Source of the DNA: Saccharum officinarum
Taxonomy: Eukaryota; Streptophyta; Magnoliopsida; Poales; Poaceae
Reading direction: 5' to 3'
Assembly (NCBI GenBank): GCA_020631735.1
Contig: CM036201.1
Span: 76,336,353 to 76,400,352, forward strand
DNA length: 64,000 bases
Of this stretch, positions 1 to 10,950 are shown one piece after another (within the stretch, counting starts at the first letter, position 1; each line of letters begins with the position of its first letter). The position numbers and the translations under genes were made by a program. Under the pieces are notes generated by a model. The model worked only from the letters and a program-made list of their open reading frames with translations, made no database searches and was not told the DNA's origin.

Positions 1-2699
1 AGGGGCTACGTACCAGCGATGCATGCAACACGTTTTTGCGGAACACATCAGACCAACCGTCGAGTCTTACGTCGATAATATCGTTGTCAAAACCAAAAAG
101 GCCGATATTTGGTAAACGACCTCGACATTACGTTCAAGTGCCTCTGGGCAAAGAACATTAAGCTCAACCCCGAGAAATGCATTTTCGGCGTTCCTCAAGG
201 CATGCTTCTAGGGTTCATCATATCCAAGCGTGGCATCAAGGCCAACCCAGAAAAGATCGCCGCGATAACCAAGATGGGCCCTATCCGAGATCTGAAGGGC
301 GTGTAGAGGGTCACAGGCTGCCTGGCAGCCCTCAGTCGCTTCATTTTGCACCTCGGTGAAAAAGCGCTCCCACTGTATCACCTCCTAAAGAAATTGGAGC
401 ACTTCTCATGGACCCTCGAGGCCGAGGAAGCCCTTGCAAAGCTCAAAGCTACACTCTCCAACTCACCGATCCTCGTCCCTCCGACCCCAGGGGAACCCCT
501 CCTGCTTTATGTCGCCGCAACGACACAAGTAGCCAGTGCGGTCTTGGTTGTCGAGAGGGCAGAGGAAGGACATACCTTGCTCATCCAGAGACCAGTCTAC
601 TTCATCAGCGAGGTGCTCTCAGAAACTAAGGTTCGCTACCCATAGATCCAAAAGCTGTTGTATGCCATCGTCTTAACACGGCACAAACTCCGTCACTACT
701 TCAAGGGCCACCCGGTGACTGTGGTGTCATCCTTCCCTCTTGGAGAGATAGCCCAGAACCGAGAAGCCTTGGGTAGGATAGCTAAGTGGGTGGTCGAGCT
801 CATGGGTGAGACCCTCTCTTATGTGCCACGCAAAGCCATTAAATCCCATGTACTAGCAGATTTCCTGGCAGAGTGGACCGACACTCAACTTCCTCCAGTT
901 CAGCTCTAGGCTGAGCTCTGGACCATGTACTTCGACAGGTCATTGATGAAAACGGGAGCAGGCGTGGGTTTTCTCTTCATCTCACCCCTCGGAGTCCACA
1001 TGCGCTATATCATCCGGCTTCATTTTCCCGCCTCCAACAACGTCGTCGAATACGAGGCGCTCGTCACGGGCTTGCAAATCGCCATCGAACTAGGGGTCCG
1101 ACACCTTGATGTTCGAGGTGACTCTCAGCTCATGATCGACCAAGTCATGAAGAGCTCGAGCTATCGTGATCCCAAGATGGAGGCCTACTACAAAGAAGTA
1201 CGGCGCCTTGAGGACAAGTTTCACGGCCTCGAACTCAACCACATCACACGCAGGTATAATGAGGCCACCGATGAACTCGCAAAAATCACTTCCAGACGAA
1301 CTACAATTCCACCGGACGTTTTTGCGAGAGATCACCACCAACTGTCCGTCAACATTAGGGCAGACGAAGGGGTCGACGGGCCATCACTCGACTCTCCACC
1401 TGAGGCAAAAGCCCCCTCGACCGAGGCTGAGGCCATGCAGGTGGAAGGCTCGACCCCACCAGCCAACCCCGAGCCTGACTGGCGTATTCCGTACCTCGAC
1501 CATCTCACTCGAGGGGACATCCCCTCGGATAAAATCGAGGCTCGACGGATCGCTCGCTGGGCCAAATCCTTTGTGATATTTGGTGATAGTAGAGAGCTGT
1601 ATCGCTGCAGCCCTACTGGCATCCTCCAACGCTGTATCACAAATGAGGACGGCAGAAACCTGCTCAATGATCTACACTCGAGGGCTTGTGGTCATCACGC
1701 AACGCCTTGAACCCACGTTGGAAACGCTTTTCGACAAGGCTTCTATTGGCTGACTGTAGTCTCCGACGCTATCAAGCTAGTACGCTCCTGCAAAGGCTGC
1801 CAATACTATGCAAGACAAACCCATCTCCTGGCTCACGCCCTGCAAACTATTCCCATCATGTGGCCGTTCGCTGTTTAGGGGCTCGACTTGGTCGGACCCC
1901 TAAAAAGGACAACTGGCGGCTTCACCCACTTGCTCATCGCCATTGACAAATTTTCCAAGTGGATCGAGGCCCACCCTATCACCAGCATCAGGTCTGAGCA
2001 AGCTGTGCTATTTTTTACTGACATCGTCCACCGCTTTGGGGTTCCTAACTGCATCATCATGGACAATGGCACCCAATTCACTGGTAAAAAGTTTTTGGAT
2101 TTCTCTGATAACCACCACATCTGTGTGCTCTGGTCGGCCGTAGCTCATCCAAAAACAAATGGCCAAGTAGAGCACGCCAATGGCATGGTCCTACAAGGCC
2201 TTAAACCCAGGATTTTGACAAGTTAAACAAACATGGCAAAAAATGGGCTGCCGAGCTCCCCTCGGTCTTGTGGAGCCTAAGAACAATGCCAAGTCGAGCC
2301 ACAGGGTTCACTCCATTCCTCTTAGTCTACGGGTCCGAGGCCATGCTCCCAACTGATGTAGAATACGGATCCCTGAGGCTGAAGGCCTACAACGAGAAGA
2401 ACAATGATGCCACAAGAGAGGACGCCCTCGATCAGCTCGAGGAAGCCCGTGATGTGGCTCTGTTGCATTCTGCCAGGTATCAGCAGAGTCTCCAATGCTA
2501 CCACGACAGACACATCCGCAGGCGGGATCTCAATGTTGGTGACCTGGTGCTACGGCGAAGCCAGAACACCAAGGGACGGCACAAGCTCACGCCACCGTGG
2601 GAAGGGGTATACATCATCGCAGAAGTGTTAAAGCCCGACACCTACAAGCTATCGAATGAGAAAGGTGAAATCTTCACCAACGCTTGGAATATTGAATAG
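1..2699 (+). pseudogene. Degenerate pol: RT end, two RNase H domains, integrase
   Basis: Pieces of one polyprotein lie in order. RT palm: YVDN near 80-90, where YVDD is expected, so the second catalytic Asp is lost. RT thumb and first RNase H: about 109-909. A second, archaeal-type RNase H: 925-1350, opening MYFDRSLMKTGAG where a DGS-type motif is expected. Integrase core: 1888-2226, with Asp in GLDLVGPL, Asp in MDNGTQF and Glu in GQVEHAN. Integrase C-terminus: 2268-2699, ending NAWNIE. Amber codons at 304-306, 643-645, 907-909 and 1876-1878, and a stop at 2224-2226, break the frame. Dual RNase H points to the Tat lineage (known for the family). The protein would have copied and integrated element RNA/cDNA; it cannot be made intact from this copy. 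Confidence 0.9.
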
Positions 2700-3403
2700 C
2701 TACGTTGCTTTTTTCCTTAAAAAGCCTCGAGGCTCTGTAAATTGTTTTCAATCTCATCAATAAAGAATACATCGGTGTTCAAAGCTCTGTTTTCATAACA
2801 ACCAGGAAGGATCGACCCTGCTTTCTTAGAGTCGACCCTCCCTCAAGGGCTGCAAGGGGGGAACCCCTTGTCCTCGAAAAAACTCGTACTCTTTTTCAAA
2901 AAAGAGAACTGTCACATAGGTCGACAAGGCCGCAAGAGCACCCTAAGGCTCAAGGGTCGTCGAGCCACGAGATCACTTATGCCTCCGAGGCTACGGTACC
3001 TCCACTCACCCCTCACGCCAAGGGGCGTAACCGCATGCTAAGTAGACCTAGTAACAGTTCACGACTTTGAAAAAGCTCACATCCCTGTTCACTTCAAATC
3101 GAGTTCTTACATAATCTGCAAGGCCGCAAACGCACCCTAAAGCTCGAGGGCAGTCGAGCCATGAGATCACTTACGTCTCCGAGGCTACGGTACCTCCACT
3201 CGCTCCCTTACTCCAAGGGGCGTAACCGCGCGCTAAGTAAATCATGCGAGAACATGATTCAAGCGATAAAGGGAAGAAAAAACTCGAACGAAACTTAACG
3301 ATCAGTACAAGTTTACACTTGAACGTTTCAAGGCCACCGAGGCCACCACAACCAAAGTTACAAACACTAACTTATTACATGGGCCTTCATGCCTAGGTTT
3401 GGC
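2700..3403 (+). repeat. Tandem ~194-bp direct repeats between pol and the antisense gene
   Basis: Two similar units begin near 2925 and 3119, each opening CAAGGCCGCAA and running through GAGATCACTTA, GAGGCTACGGTACCTCCACTC and GGGGCGTAACCGC to about 3045 and 3240. No coding frame is convincing here. Tat-lineage elements are known to build tandem repeats between pol and the 3' LTR. Approximate boundaries were set by eye. Confidence 0.7.
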
Positions 3404-4550
3404 TCATAGGCCCACGTCGTTGGCAGGTGGAACCACCTCGACCTCGAAGAGCTTGGCGAGATGACTCCTAGGCTCCTCAGCGGCTTTGATCAGGCCTAGG
3501 TAGGATACTTCATTCTCCTCGTCTGTCCGATCTGGATCCGTGATGAAGCCATCCGCGATGAGGACCATGTCATACACGAATCCAGACCGAATGACCGCTA
3601 GAGCCCTCTTCACGCCGTGATGCAGCTCACCTCGTATCCTCTCGCGAATGAGGTGGCCCAGTGCCACCATCCGACGGACGAAGGAGTTCCCCGGGGCATC
3701 CTCCTCGGTGTCGGCGTCGGGCTCGACCCCTAGGCCATCACATACTGAGGTGATGGCACCTTGGAGCAACTGAGTCCGCCTGGCCTCGGCCTCAAAAAGG
3801 TTCTAGAATGAGGTGGCCATCACCTTAGCCACCTGCTGCTCCTTCTCCAACTCTGGAACATAAGCACCAAGTTAGCATAAACCTCAGACCTCAACGCCAA
3901 GGCCACTGCATAACAAGAAGCTTACCCTTAGAATGGGTCTGCCAACCTAAGACCTCGTCACGTAGCTCCCCGCACGTCTTCTCAGACGCTCGAAGAGCCT
4001 TGTTCCTGTCATCGACTGTCGCCCTCAGCACCTCAATTTCCCAGCCAGTGCCCGAGAGAGCCTTGTCCCTCTCTTGGACCATCCCCTTCAACATCACAAC
4101 CTCATCTTCCAAGATTCTGATGCGAGCGGACGCCATCCCGACCTAGATGTTGAGAGCATCGTGCTGACCACTGACTAAGGCGATGTCCTCCTCGAGCTCC
4201 TTCACACGCGCTAGCAGCGGCGCGAGATCATCATGGGCTTTGGCAGCCTCTTCCTGAGCCCTTGCCATGTCTTCACGCGCCTTGGCCTCCAGGGCCTGTG
4301 CCGCCTCCTCCCTAACTGCCACGTGAGCGACACGAAGCTTGGCCGTCTCGGCACTCTTCTGGGATAGCCGCTTGTTGGCTTCCTCGACCAGGGCCCGTTG
4401 ATGGACAAGCGCCACCCACACTCCACTCTCATGACGAATGAAGAGTGACTTGCGGCAGGAACGCTCCTTGAGCTCCTGACCACAGTTAAAACCTAACAAC
4501 CAGAACCAAGGAAAAGAGAAGGATAAAGCACAGGAAAAGACTAATGATCC
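3404..4550 (-). pseudogene. Antisense retrotransposon gene, C-terminal coiled-coil exons
   Basis: Three exon-like pieces read leftward. The first, about 4487-3920, is a long heptad-rich stretch with many Ala/Glu/Lys/Leu residues (KELEEDIALVSGQ, RIRILEDEVVMLKG), broken by a TAG at about 4143. It ends at a GTAAGC donor near 3918. The next follows a CAG acceptor near 3855 and runs to the stop at 3404, ending VEVVPPANDVGL; an in-frame TAG lies near 3804. Upstream, the middle segment ends GMSEALE with a GTAAGC donor near 4550. Inferred: this is the C-terminal half of the same gene as the Transposase_28-like segment, a cytoplasmic or nuclear coiled-coil protein of unknown role. Confidence 0.65.
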
Positions 4551-5751
4551 CGGCTTACCTCAAGGGCCTCCGACATACCCCGCACCAGGGTGTCCGAAAC
4601 CACGCGCAGAGACTGCATCATGTGCTTTCTGAGTCCCTCGAGGTACTCCCAGTGGTGCACCTCGTCCTTGTCGTCGAGCGCAAAGAAGGGCTCGGCGCTA
4701 GGGTTGGACGCGTCCCTGAATTCAAGGGTCGACCTACCCCAGCGTGGAAGCTCCTCCTCTGCCCGCACCAGTGCTAACCCGGCAAAATCTGGCCACCTGG
4801 CCGATGCCTCGGCCTGGTCACCCCCAACGCCGCAGAGGTACCGGCCCGATCTACGGCCTCGGCCGCCTCGACGCCCACCGCCTGCTTCCCCTTGTCAGCA
4901 GGAGAGTCATCAAGGGTGAGGTCGATCAGGGCTGGGGTTGACCCTTGCGGCGGGGATGGTGCCTCGACTACCGGCACCACCGCCTAGATGATAGGCGGTG
5001 GCACGACCGCCCCCCTTTCCACCTCGACCGCTGGCTTCACCGGCCGGTCCTGCTACGGCTGCGGCTCCTCCGGCTGTGCCGCCTCTTGCCCCGCCTCTGG
5101 CGGGGCCTCCACCACCTCCTTTGCTTTTTCAACATCCGCCCGCCCTGCGTCGCGGATGGATGTTTCTGCCTGAGCAGCCTCGACGGCCCCCTGGGTCATC
5201 GCGGTTGACCCAGGCTCTGACCCACCAGTGCTGGGCACCTCAAGCCCGGCACTACTCGGGGCCACCGCCTCCGCCGGCCCTGACCCCCATGTGGCGGGGT
5301 CAGGGCCGGTGACCTCCTAGGCGCCTGCCACCGCCTGGGCAGCCACCTCCCGCTGCTTTAGCCGCCCATTGCAGCCTGGAGCTTCGTGGCCTAGGCGGTG
5401 TCGTCGGCCACCATCTGCATTATTACGGCAGCGCCCAACCTGAGTGCCTTCACGGGAGTCAGACCCGCGAGCTCCGCCTTACGCTTATGCCTGAATAACA
5501 AACAAGCGCGTCAAAATAAAAAATAGGATCACCAATCATGAAAAATAGGGCGGAAAACTTACCTAGATACGGGAACCAGTGGCCTAGACCTCGGCAGGCC
5601 AGAGCCACCCGACGGCGCCTGCGACGGCCCTACCGTTGAGCCTCCTGCTGGCCGGGCACTCCTCAGAGCCTAGGCTAGCAGAGCGTCCAAGGTCCTCTGC
5701 GCTGCCGAGGCTAGATGTCCTCGGGTCCTCACGCCCGTCGACGGTGCCCCG
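4551..5751 (-). pseudogene. Antisense retrotransposon gene, middle segment distal to the solo LTR
   Basis: Reading leftward from the insertion duplication, coding-like stretches include 5749-5584 (Ser/Arg/Gly-rich), a Gly/Pro/Ala-rich part at 5265-5053, 4980-4774 (LIDLTLDDSPADKGKQ) and 4768-4551 (RWGRSTLEFRDASNP, then FFALDDKDEVHHWEYLEGLRK). The segment ends at a GTAAGC splice donor near 4550. Stops and frame changes interrupt it. Low-complexity acidic and proline-rich stretches between the N-terminal domain and the coiled coil are usual for these Tat antisense genes. It was contiguous with 8298-8906 before the solo LTR inserted. Confidence 0.55.
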
Positions 5752-8297
5752 TCTAACACCCCTGGGTGTTAAGCATGCATTAACATTCCAAAGCATCAGC
5801 ATCAGCATCTCATACATGTTTATCATCACATGCAATATGAATTCACTTGATTTGAAATGTGTAAAACAGGGGTTTGAACCAAAAGGGTTGCTTTTGCTTG
5901 CTAGAGTTGTAGAACTTGTCTAGCTACAATTTTAGATAATCTAGAATTAATTAACATGATTTTTGGAGCAACTTTTGTATTCAAAATCTCCTCAAATTTT
6001 GCTTTTTAAAATATTCTAGAAAAGTGAGTTTTTATTTTAAATTTTGGCCTTAAATCATTTACGCAAAATCTATTCAGAATTTTGAAAAGTGCCCTAAATG
6101 AAAGTTATAGAGAATTAAATTTTGAACAACTTTTATTTTGGGGACAATTTGTGAAAATGTCTTTTTCATCTTCAAAAATTCAATTTGAATCGATTTAGAA
6201 AATCTAGAATTTAAAATATAAGAGAAAAAGGTCTTCAGGGCTTACCGGGCCGCCGCCCCGTTTTCGGCCCGCTCGCGCAAGCTGGCCTGGCCCGCCTCCC
6301 GCACCCGCGCCTGCCTCCTCTCGCCCCCGCGCGCGCACGCGCTGTGGCGATCGCGGCAGAAGCCGGCCGCCGCGTGGTCGTACGGCGCCGACGTCGCGCG
6401 CCACGCGCCGTCTAGTGGACCCCGCGTCCCTCCGCGCCCGCTTACTCCCTCCGCGCGCTCACCCGCCTTAGCTGCTGCCCTCACTTCGCTTCACCAGCAG
6501 TCGCACATGTTCTTGGATGATGTAGACTACCTTGTAGAAGATGTTTTCTATAATCCATCCTATTAGTTCAATGTGCTCATCTGCATATCATGTCATCATA
6601 GCATTCCACCGCATCCGATGCACCATCTACATGGTTGCTTATGCAATTGCATCATACAGGATTGTAGGAGGAGTCGCAGGTAGCAGTGCCAGAAGAGCAG
6701 ACTTGGACCGATCAGCAAGAGCCCCAGGCACAGGAGGTGCCCGAGGAAGAGGAACCAGGAGAGGAGTTGCCCGAGTGCGTAAATCACCAGCCTAGCTCGT
6801 TCGAAAGAGGCAAGCCCCAGAGCATTCTAAGTCTCCTACTTTATAAAAGCAATTCTTTATATATGAGTTTTATATATTGTTGCATTAAGTTATAGGAGTT
6901 GATTGAAACCGTTATTGCATTTATCATTATTCTTGTCCACCTGGATACCTCTTTACCCTGTTAGGTCAGGATTGAATAATTGCTTAGCCTTGCTTAGACC
7001 GGTAGAAGTCGGGTGATTTTCGGTCACCTGCGAGATATAGGTAAATACCTGGTTATGGTTAGCTATAATTGTTATCATGGAAAGTAACCAAGTGTTGATG
7101 AATAAAGAGAGACCGGGCGGAGTCTTATAGGGTTTGGACTATAGTGATTCCGTCTGTGTCGATTAAGGACCGATCGTTGCTCGTCCCTCTTGTCATGTTG
7201 AACGCATGCCTCATATTTTAGCTGGCCGAATAAAGTACCTTTTGACCGTGAAGCTAGTGACACTATTCGAGCTGGGATAAACTCGGATTGGTAGACTGGT
7301 GCTGAAGGGGGTATGACAGGGATGCGAAGAGTGAGCCTAAGGTGCGTCCTGGTAGTCGGGCGGTCCCTGGGTAGTGTGATCCATGATTGTTATCCCGCAG
7401 CTACTTGGAAAGTGTCATTGATGATCTAAGCGACCCTGACGGGGGAAGCGTGGTTTGTGTGAGGAATAAATCACCAGCTGGTTATGAATCGATTCGAATC
7501 GCCATCGCTCCTAGATAGTGAGCACTTGACTCGAGCTATAGCATCGTAGTAATTATGATGGAACAATGATGATTATGTAGGTGATGTTGGAAATGCTAAA
7601 CCTGAGATGGTAACCTTTGATGTTAATGATTAAGCAAGTGATTGCTCTAGCATAGGTGCTCACTTAGACTAATCAGGTATAATTAATTGGATGCTTATAG
7701 CTAAATGGTTCATAACTGATAACTTATGCTTTTCGCAAATGAGTCAAGTCAGCCCACTTTATAAAGACCTTGCATACTCCTTGGTGTCTTTTATTTCTGG
7801 TTTTGACGGGTAAGTCTAGCTGAGTACCTTCTCATACTCAGGGTGTTGTTCCCATTGTTGTTGCAGATGGTCAGATGTACTATGGTTACTGCGTCAACTG
7901 TTTGTATCCGGCGATGGGCGACAACTAGGACCAAGGGCAATGGTCACTCCATTCATCTTATCTCATGCTTTTGTGGGCTATGACTACCTGCTGGCACTGT
8001 AACTGAACTAAGTGTGTGTGTGTGGTTTGAAACTACTTGCTTCCGCTATGTTTTGGTGAACTTGTGTTGTAATAACTCTTTATTCTAAACTCTAATGTAT
8101 TCAACTCTTGTTGCGAACTTTCTATAGCATGTGACTGTGGCTGCTAAATCAGTACGATCTTGGTTGTATGTTGGTTGGTTTGAAATCCCTCATGATTTCA
8201 CGGAATCTCAGGTTGTACGGGCTTAAGTTTAGTAAATTATCTGCCTTGGTGGAAGATTTTCTTACTTAATCTCATATAATCATGTTGATTCGTTACA
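5752..8297 (+). mobile_element. Solo LTR of a Tekay-type gypsy element, inserted in the Tat antisense gene
   Basis: The left end reads TCTAACACC (TG decayed to TC) and the right end CGTTACA. The flanks are CCCCG (5747-5751) and CCCTG (8298-8302): a 5-bp target duplication with one C-to-T change at a CpG. The interior matches the full Tekay LTRs of this window in several blocks, for example 7130-7250 against the reverse complement of 51330-51420, and the acidic reading frame at 6660-6895. A GC-rich block spans 6240-6490. It is 2.55 kb against 3.87 kb for the intact LTR. No internal region remains, as expected after LTR-LTR recombination. Confidence 0.88.
6660..6895 (+). CDS. Short acidic reading frame inside the solo LTR
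   Basis: Downstream of CATACAG (6653-6659), which resembles a 3' splice site, one frame encodes an acidic peptide (VPEEEEPGEELPEC, then HQPSSFERGKPQS) and stops at 6893-6895. The upstream frame has a TAG at 6665, so any use would need a splice or a different start. The same peptide core appears in the diverged Tekay LTR at 51700-51884 on its sense strand. Differences in the shared core fall largely on third codon positions. I do not recognise a domain. Whether this is translated is inference. Confidence 0.45.
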
Positions 8298-8906
8298 CCC
8301 TGGCTTCTGATGCTGACGCCGCTGCCTCGACCGCCGTCTGAGCCTGAGGCGCTCGGACTCGCGGGGACGGCGCCACTAACCCCTCTTGCGGGGCCCCAGA
8401 CGAGGCGGCTCCTCTCGCTGAAGGCCCCGCCCTGGTCTCTTTCCCTCCTGTCTCTCCCTCCCCCTCAATGGGTGCCGAGGCCACCCTAGACACCTGGGAG
8501 GTCGACCCCCCAATGGGCTCCAGAAAGGGGCGCACATTGGGGACGTCCGCCAGGGAAGTCGCGATGTCATACTGCGACCAGGAGTTGTCATCGCCACTCT
8601 CATCGTCCTCCCCCGAGACCATCTCGGAGGGAGACTCCTCGAACGAGAGCCCATCGAGACTCTGTTGTCGATGGCGCTTTTTCAATGCCTCCTGCTCGAG
8701 GGCCTTGCGGACTTGACGTTTCTTGGCGGCGTCCTTCTCCTCCTTCTTCTAGGCCGCCAAGAGGCGTCGAGCCTCCCAAGCGACCCGATCTTCCAGAACT
8801 GGCAGCCGCGTTTCCTTGACCACCGATAGATCATGTACACGGACCTCGACCGAGTTAGTGGAATGAATCCGGAAGCAAAAGAACTTAAGATCATCAAAAG
8901 CAACAC
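8298..8906 (-). pseudogene. Antisense retrotransposon gene, Ser/acid-rich middle segment
   Basis: The leftward frame 8685-8303 reads KKRHRQQSLDGLSFEESPSE, then an acidic stretch GEDDESGDDNSW and an Ala/Pro-rich tail, and runs straight into the target duplication of the solo LTR. The stretch 8906-8690 adds basic, Arg/Lys/Ala-rich sequence in shifted frames. It continues the Transposase_28-like N-terminal part (8995-9836) toward the coiled-coil exons. The insertion and several shifts have destroyed the frame. Confidence 0.6.
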
Positions 8907-8994
8907 TTACCAGGGGCTCAAATCCCTAGGTGGGGCGCATCGGGACCCTGTCGATGTCCTCCTGCCGGAAGCTCCCCACCATCCACCGCGCACG

Positions 8995-9836
8995 TCAGGC
9001 GACCTCGTCGAGGGAGAGGGACTCGTACGACATCCTGCTCCCCTCCAATGACGCCTCTGGCGTCATCTTGTCGAGCCAGAGCCGGCGATGCGTTAGCGGC
9101 AGCACCCTCCGGCGGTGGAACGTTGCGACCACCATCCCCACCGTTAGCACGCCCTGACAAAGCCTCCTTAGCGTGTTGAGGAGCGGCTCTAGCTTCAGCT
9201 TGTCGTCTTCAACAATGCCATACGTCCAGTTCTCCTCACGCGCCATCAGCACCTGGCCGGAGAACCTCGGTAGCTGGTCGCCGTCGTTGCGGAGGTAAAA
9301 CCAGTCATCGTGCCAGCCATTGTTCAAAGAAATCAACTACGCCGGGATGTATTGGTCGCCTCGACCTGACCGGACATGGAGGGGCAGCTCCCCACGTGCA
9401 CTGCGCGCCGCACCCCTCGCTCTCCCGCCTTCTTGGCGAAGTGCTCCGCCCTGAAGAGGTGAAGCCATAGATTCCACTATGGCTCCATCCCTAGGTATCC
9501 CTCGTAGACTGCCGTGAAAATGGCAGGCTGCGAGATGGAGTTAGGGGCGAGGTGGTGCAACTCCACTTTGTAGTAGTGGAGGAGCGCCCGCATGAAGGGG
9601 CTAGCTGGCACGCCGAACCCCCTCTCGTGGAAGGCCATGAAGCTCACCACGTAGCCTTCTAGAGGTGCCGGTTCCCGATGGTCGGACGGTGGCACTCTCC
9701 ACTCCGACTAGGTCCGACTTGTCCTCGGCCGCAGAAGCCCATCATGGACTAACTCCTCCAGCTTCCGCTTCGTCACCGAGGAATGGGCCCAAGCATCCGC
9801 AGGGAGGATCTGGCTTTTGCCCACCATTGTTGTCAT
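8995..9836 (-). pseudogene. Antisense gene N-terminus, Transposase_28 ('putative gypsy type transposon') domain
   Basis: A start at 9836 (MTTMVGKSQ) leads to WAHSSVTKRKLEELVHDGLL, then PLEGYVVSFMAFHERGFGVP and FMRALLHYYKVELHHLAPNS (9695-9477), then NNGWHDDWFYLRN and LEPLLNTLRRLCQGV (9336-8995). This order is typical of Pfam Transposase_28 (PF04195). Despite the name, no transposase activity is established for the family. The gene runs opposite to pol, as in other Tat elements with antisense genes. Stops and shifts lie at about 9716, 9477 and 9343. An upstream Met at 9893 is possible, but 9836 fits the family start better. Confidence 0.75.
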
Positions 9837-9965
9837 AGGAACACCGTAGGAAAAGGAACGACGGCGGCGCTGCACAGTGGTTGAAGGGTGCAAGATGGCA
9901 AAGGGGGCGAAGAAGGCAAGGAAGGCAAGAGTGCAAAGGGCCTGTAAGGGTAAATGAAACCCCGG

Positions 9966-9985
9966 GCCTTGCTCTTATACCCCAA
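9966..9985 (-). promoter_or_regulatory. Candidate TATA box of the antisense gene
   Basis: On the minus strand GGGGTATAAGAGC lies about 140 bp upstream of the ATG at 9836, a plausible TATA position for an independent antisense promoter. This is inference from sequence and spacing only. Confidence 0.4.
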
Positions 9986-10934
9986 TGGAAGTCCAATGGG
10001 CGGGCGAAAAGGTAGGAGCAGTTTTTTCATTTAATGACCTTACCTAACCGCTCCCTCAAAACCTGCAGATATGGGCACGTGTCCGCTGTGCACGCCATAA
10101 CTGTCGCACCACACCGCCCACCACCACGCCGATCTTGCTTCCCCTCCTGAAAGGACGCGCCCCAAACGGGTGGGAGAAGGATCCGTGGACGGATATTCCT
10201 ATACGCATGGGTAACGGGCTCCAAGCCTGATATAAACCTCGAGGGATCGAAAGCTAGCCCTTGACCAGGGTTTGATAGCTACCCTCAAGTAATGGAGTCA
10301 GGGACGACTAGGGATGCGCCCATACAACGCTAGGGCTTGAGCCACGCTCTCGAGGCACCCCCAGACGTATTCAAGGCTAAAAGAGATATCGACGGAGGAA
10401 TCCCCTCAGAGGGAGGCATCGAGCCCTCGAATCCTATCGAAAGGAATCGAGATCCACACGACTACTCTTTGGCATTCTTGAGAGCACCTCCGTGGCTGCT
10501 AGCTGACTCCTACCGAATGGAGCACGGGCTCCCACTCAAATTCTCCGTTAATAGCTCACCGGAGACCGTCGAAACTCACCCAAACGAGGGTAGTACGACG
10601 TTCCCCACCCCTCCTCCTTTTTTCTAAAAAGGGAGCGTGAGGGTCGAACGATAAAAGACGACTAAGACTCTGATCGACCTCACGCACATGAGGCTCAGGG
10701 GCTCGACCATGAAAAACCAAACCCCGAGCGAAAAAGGCATGACACGCCATGATTCGAGAACATTCCTCAAAAAGAACATACAAAAAGACCTCAGAGGAGT
10801 CAAAACACTCCACCGAGGCCACGGGGGCTACACCCGGCGGGTGCGCTCGCGCGCCCCCACTGGAAAAAGCTACGACACTACGACACCAGTTCACTAACCG
10901 CTGAGCCTCTGTGAGAGTGACTCTCACTCACCCA
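9986..10934. other. Non-coding stretch between antisense promoter and polypurine tract
   Basis: Moderately GC-rich retrotransposon sequence. Short open frames occur on both strands, but none resembles a known protein or shows splice signals. I see nothing further here. Confidence 0.5.
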
Positions 10935-10950
10935 AAGGCTCGGGGGCTAC
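10935..10950 (+). other. Polypurine tract of the Tat element
   Basis: AAGGCTCGGGGGCTAC lies directly before the 3' LTR. It is the purine-rich primer site for plus-strand synthesis, marked by the GGGGG core and its position. Confidence 0.6.
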
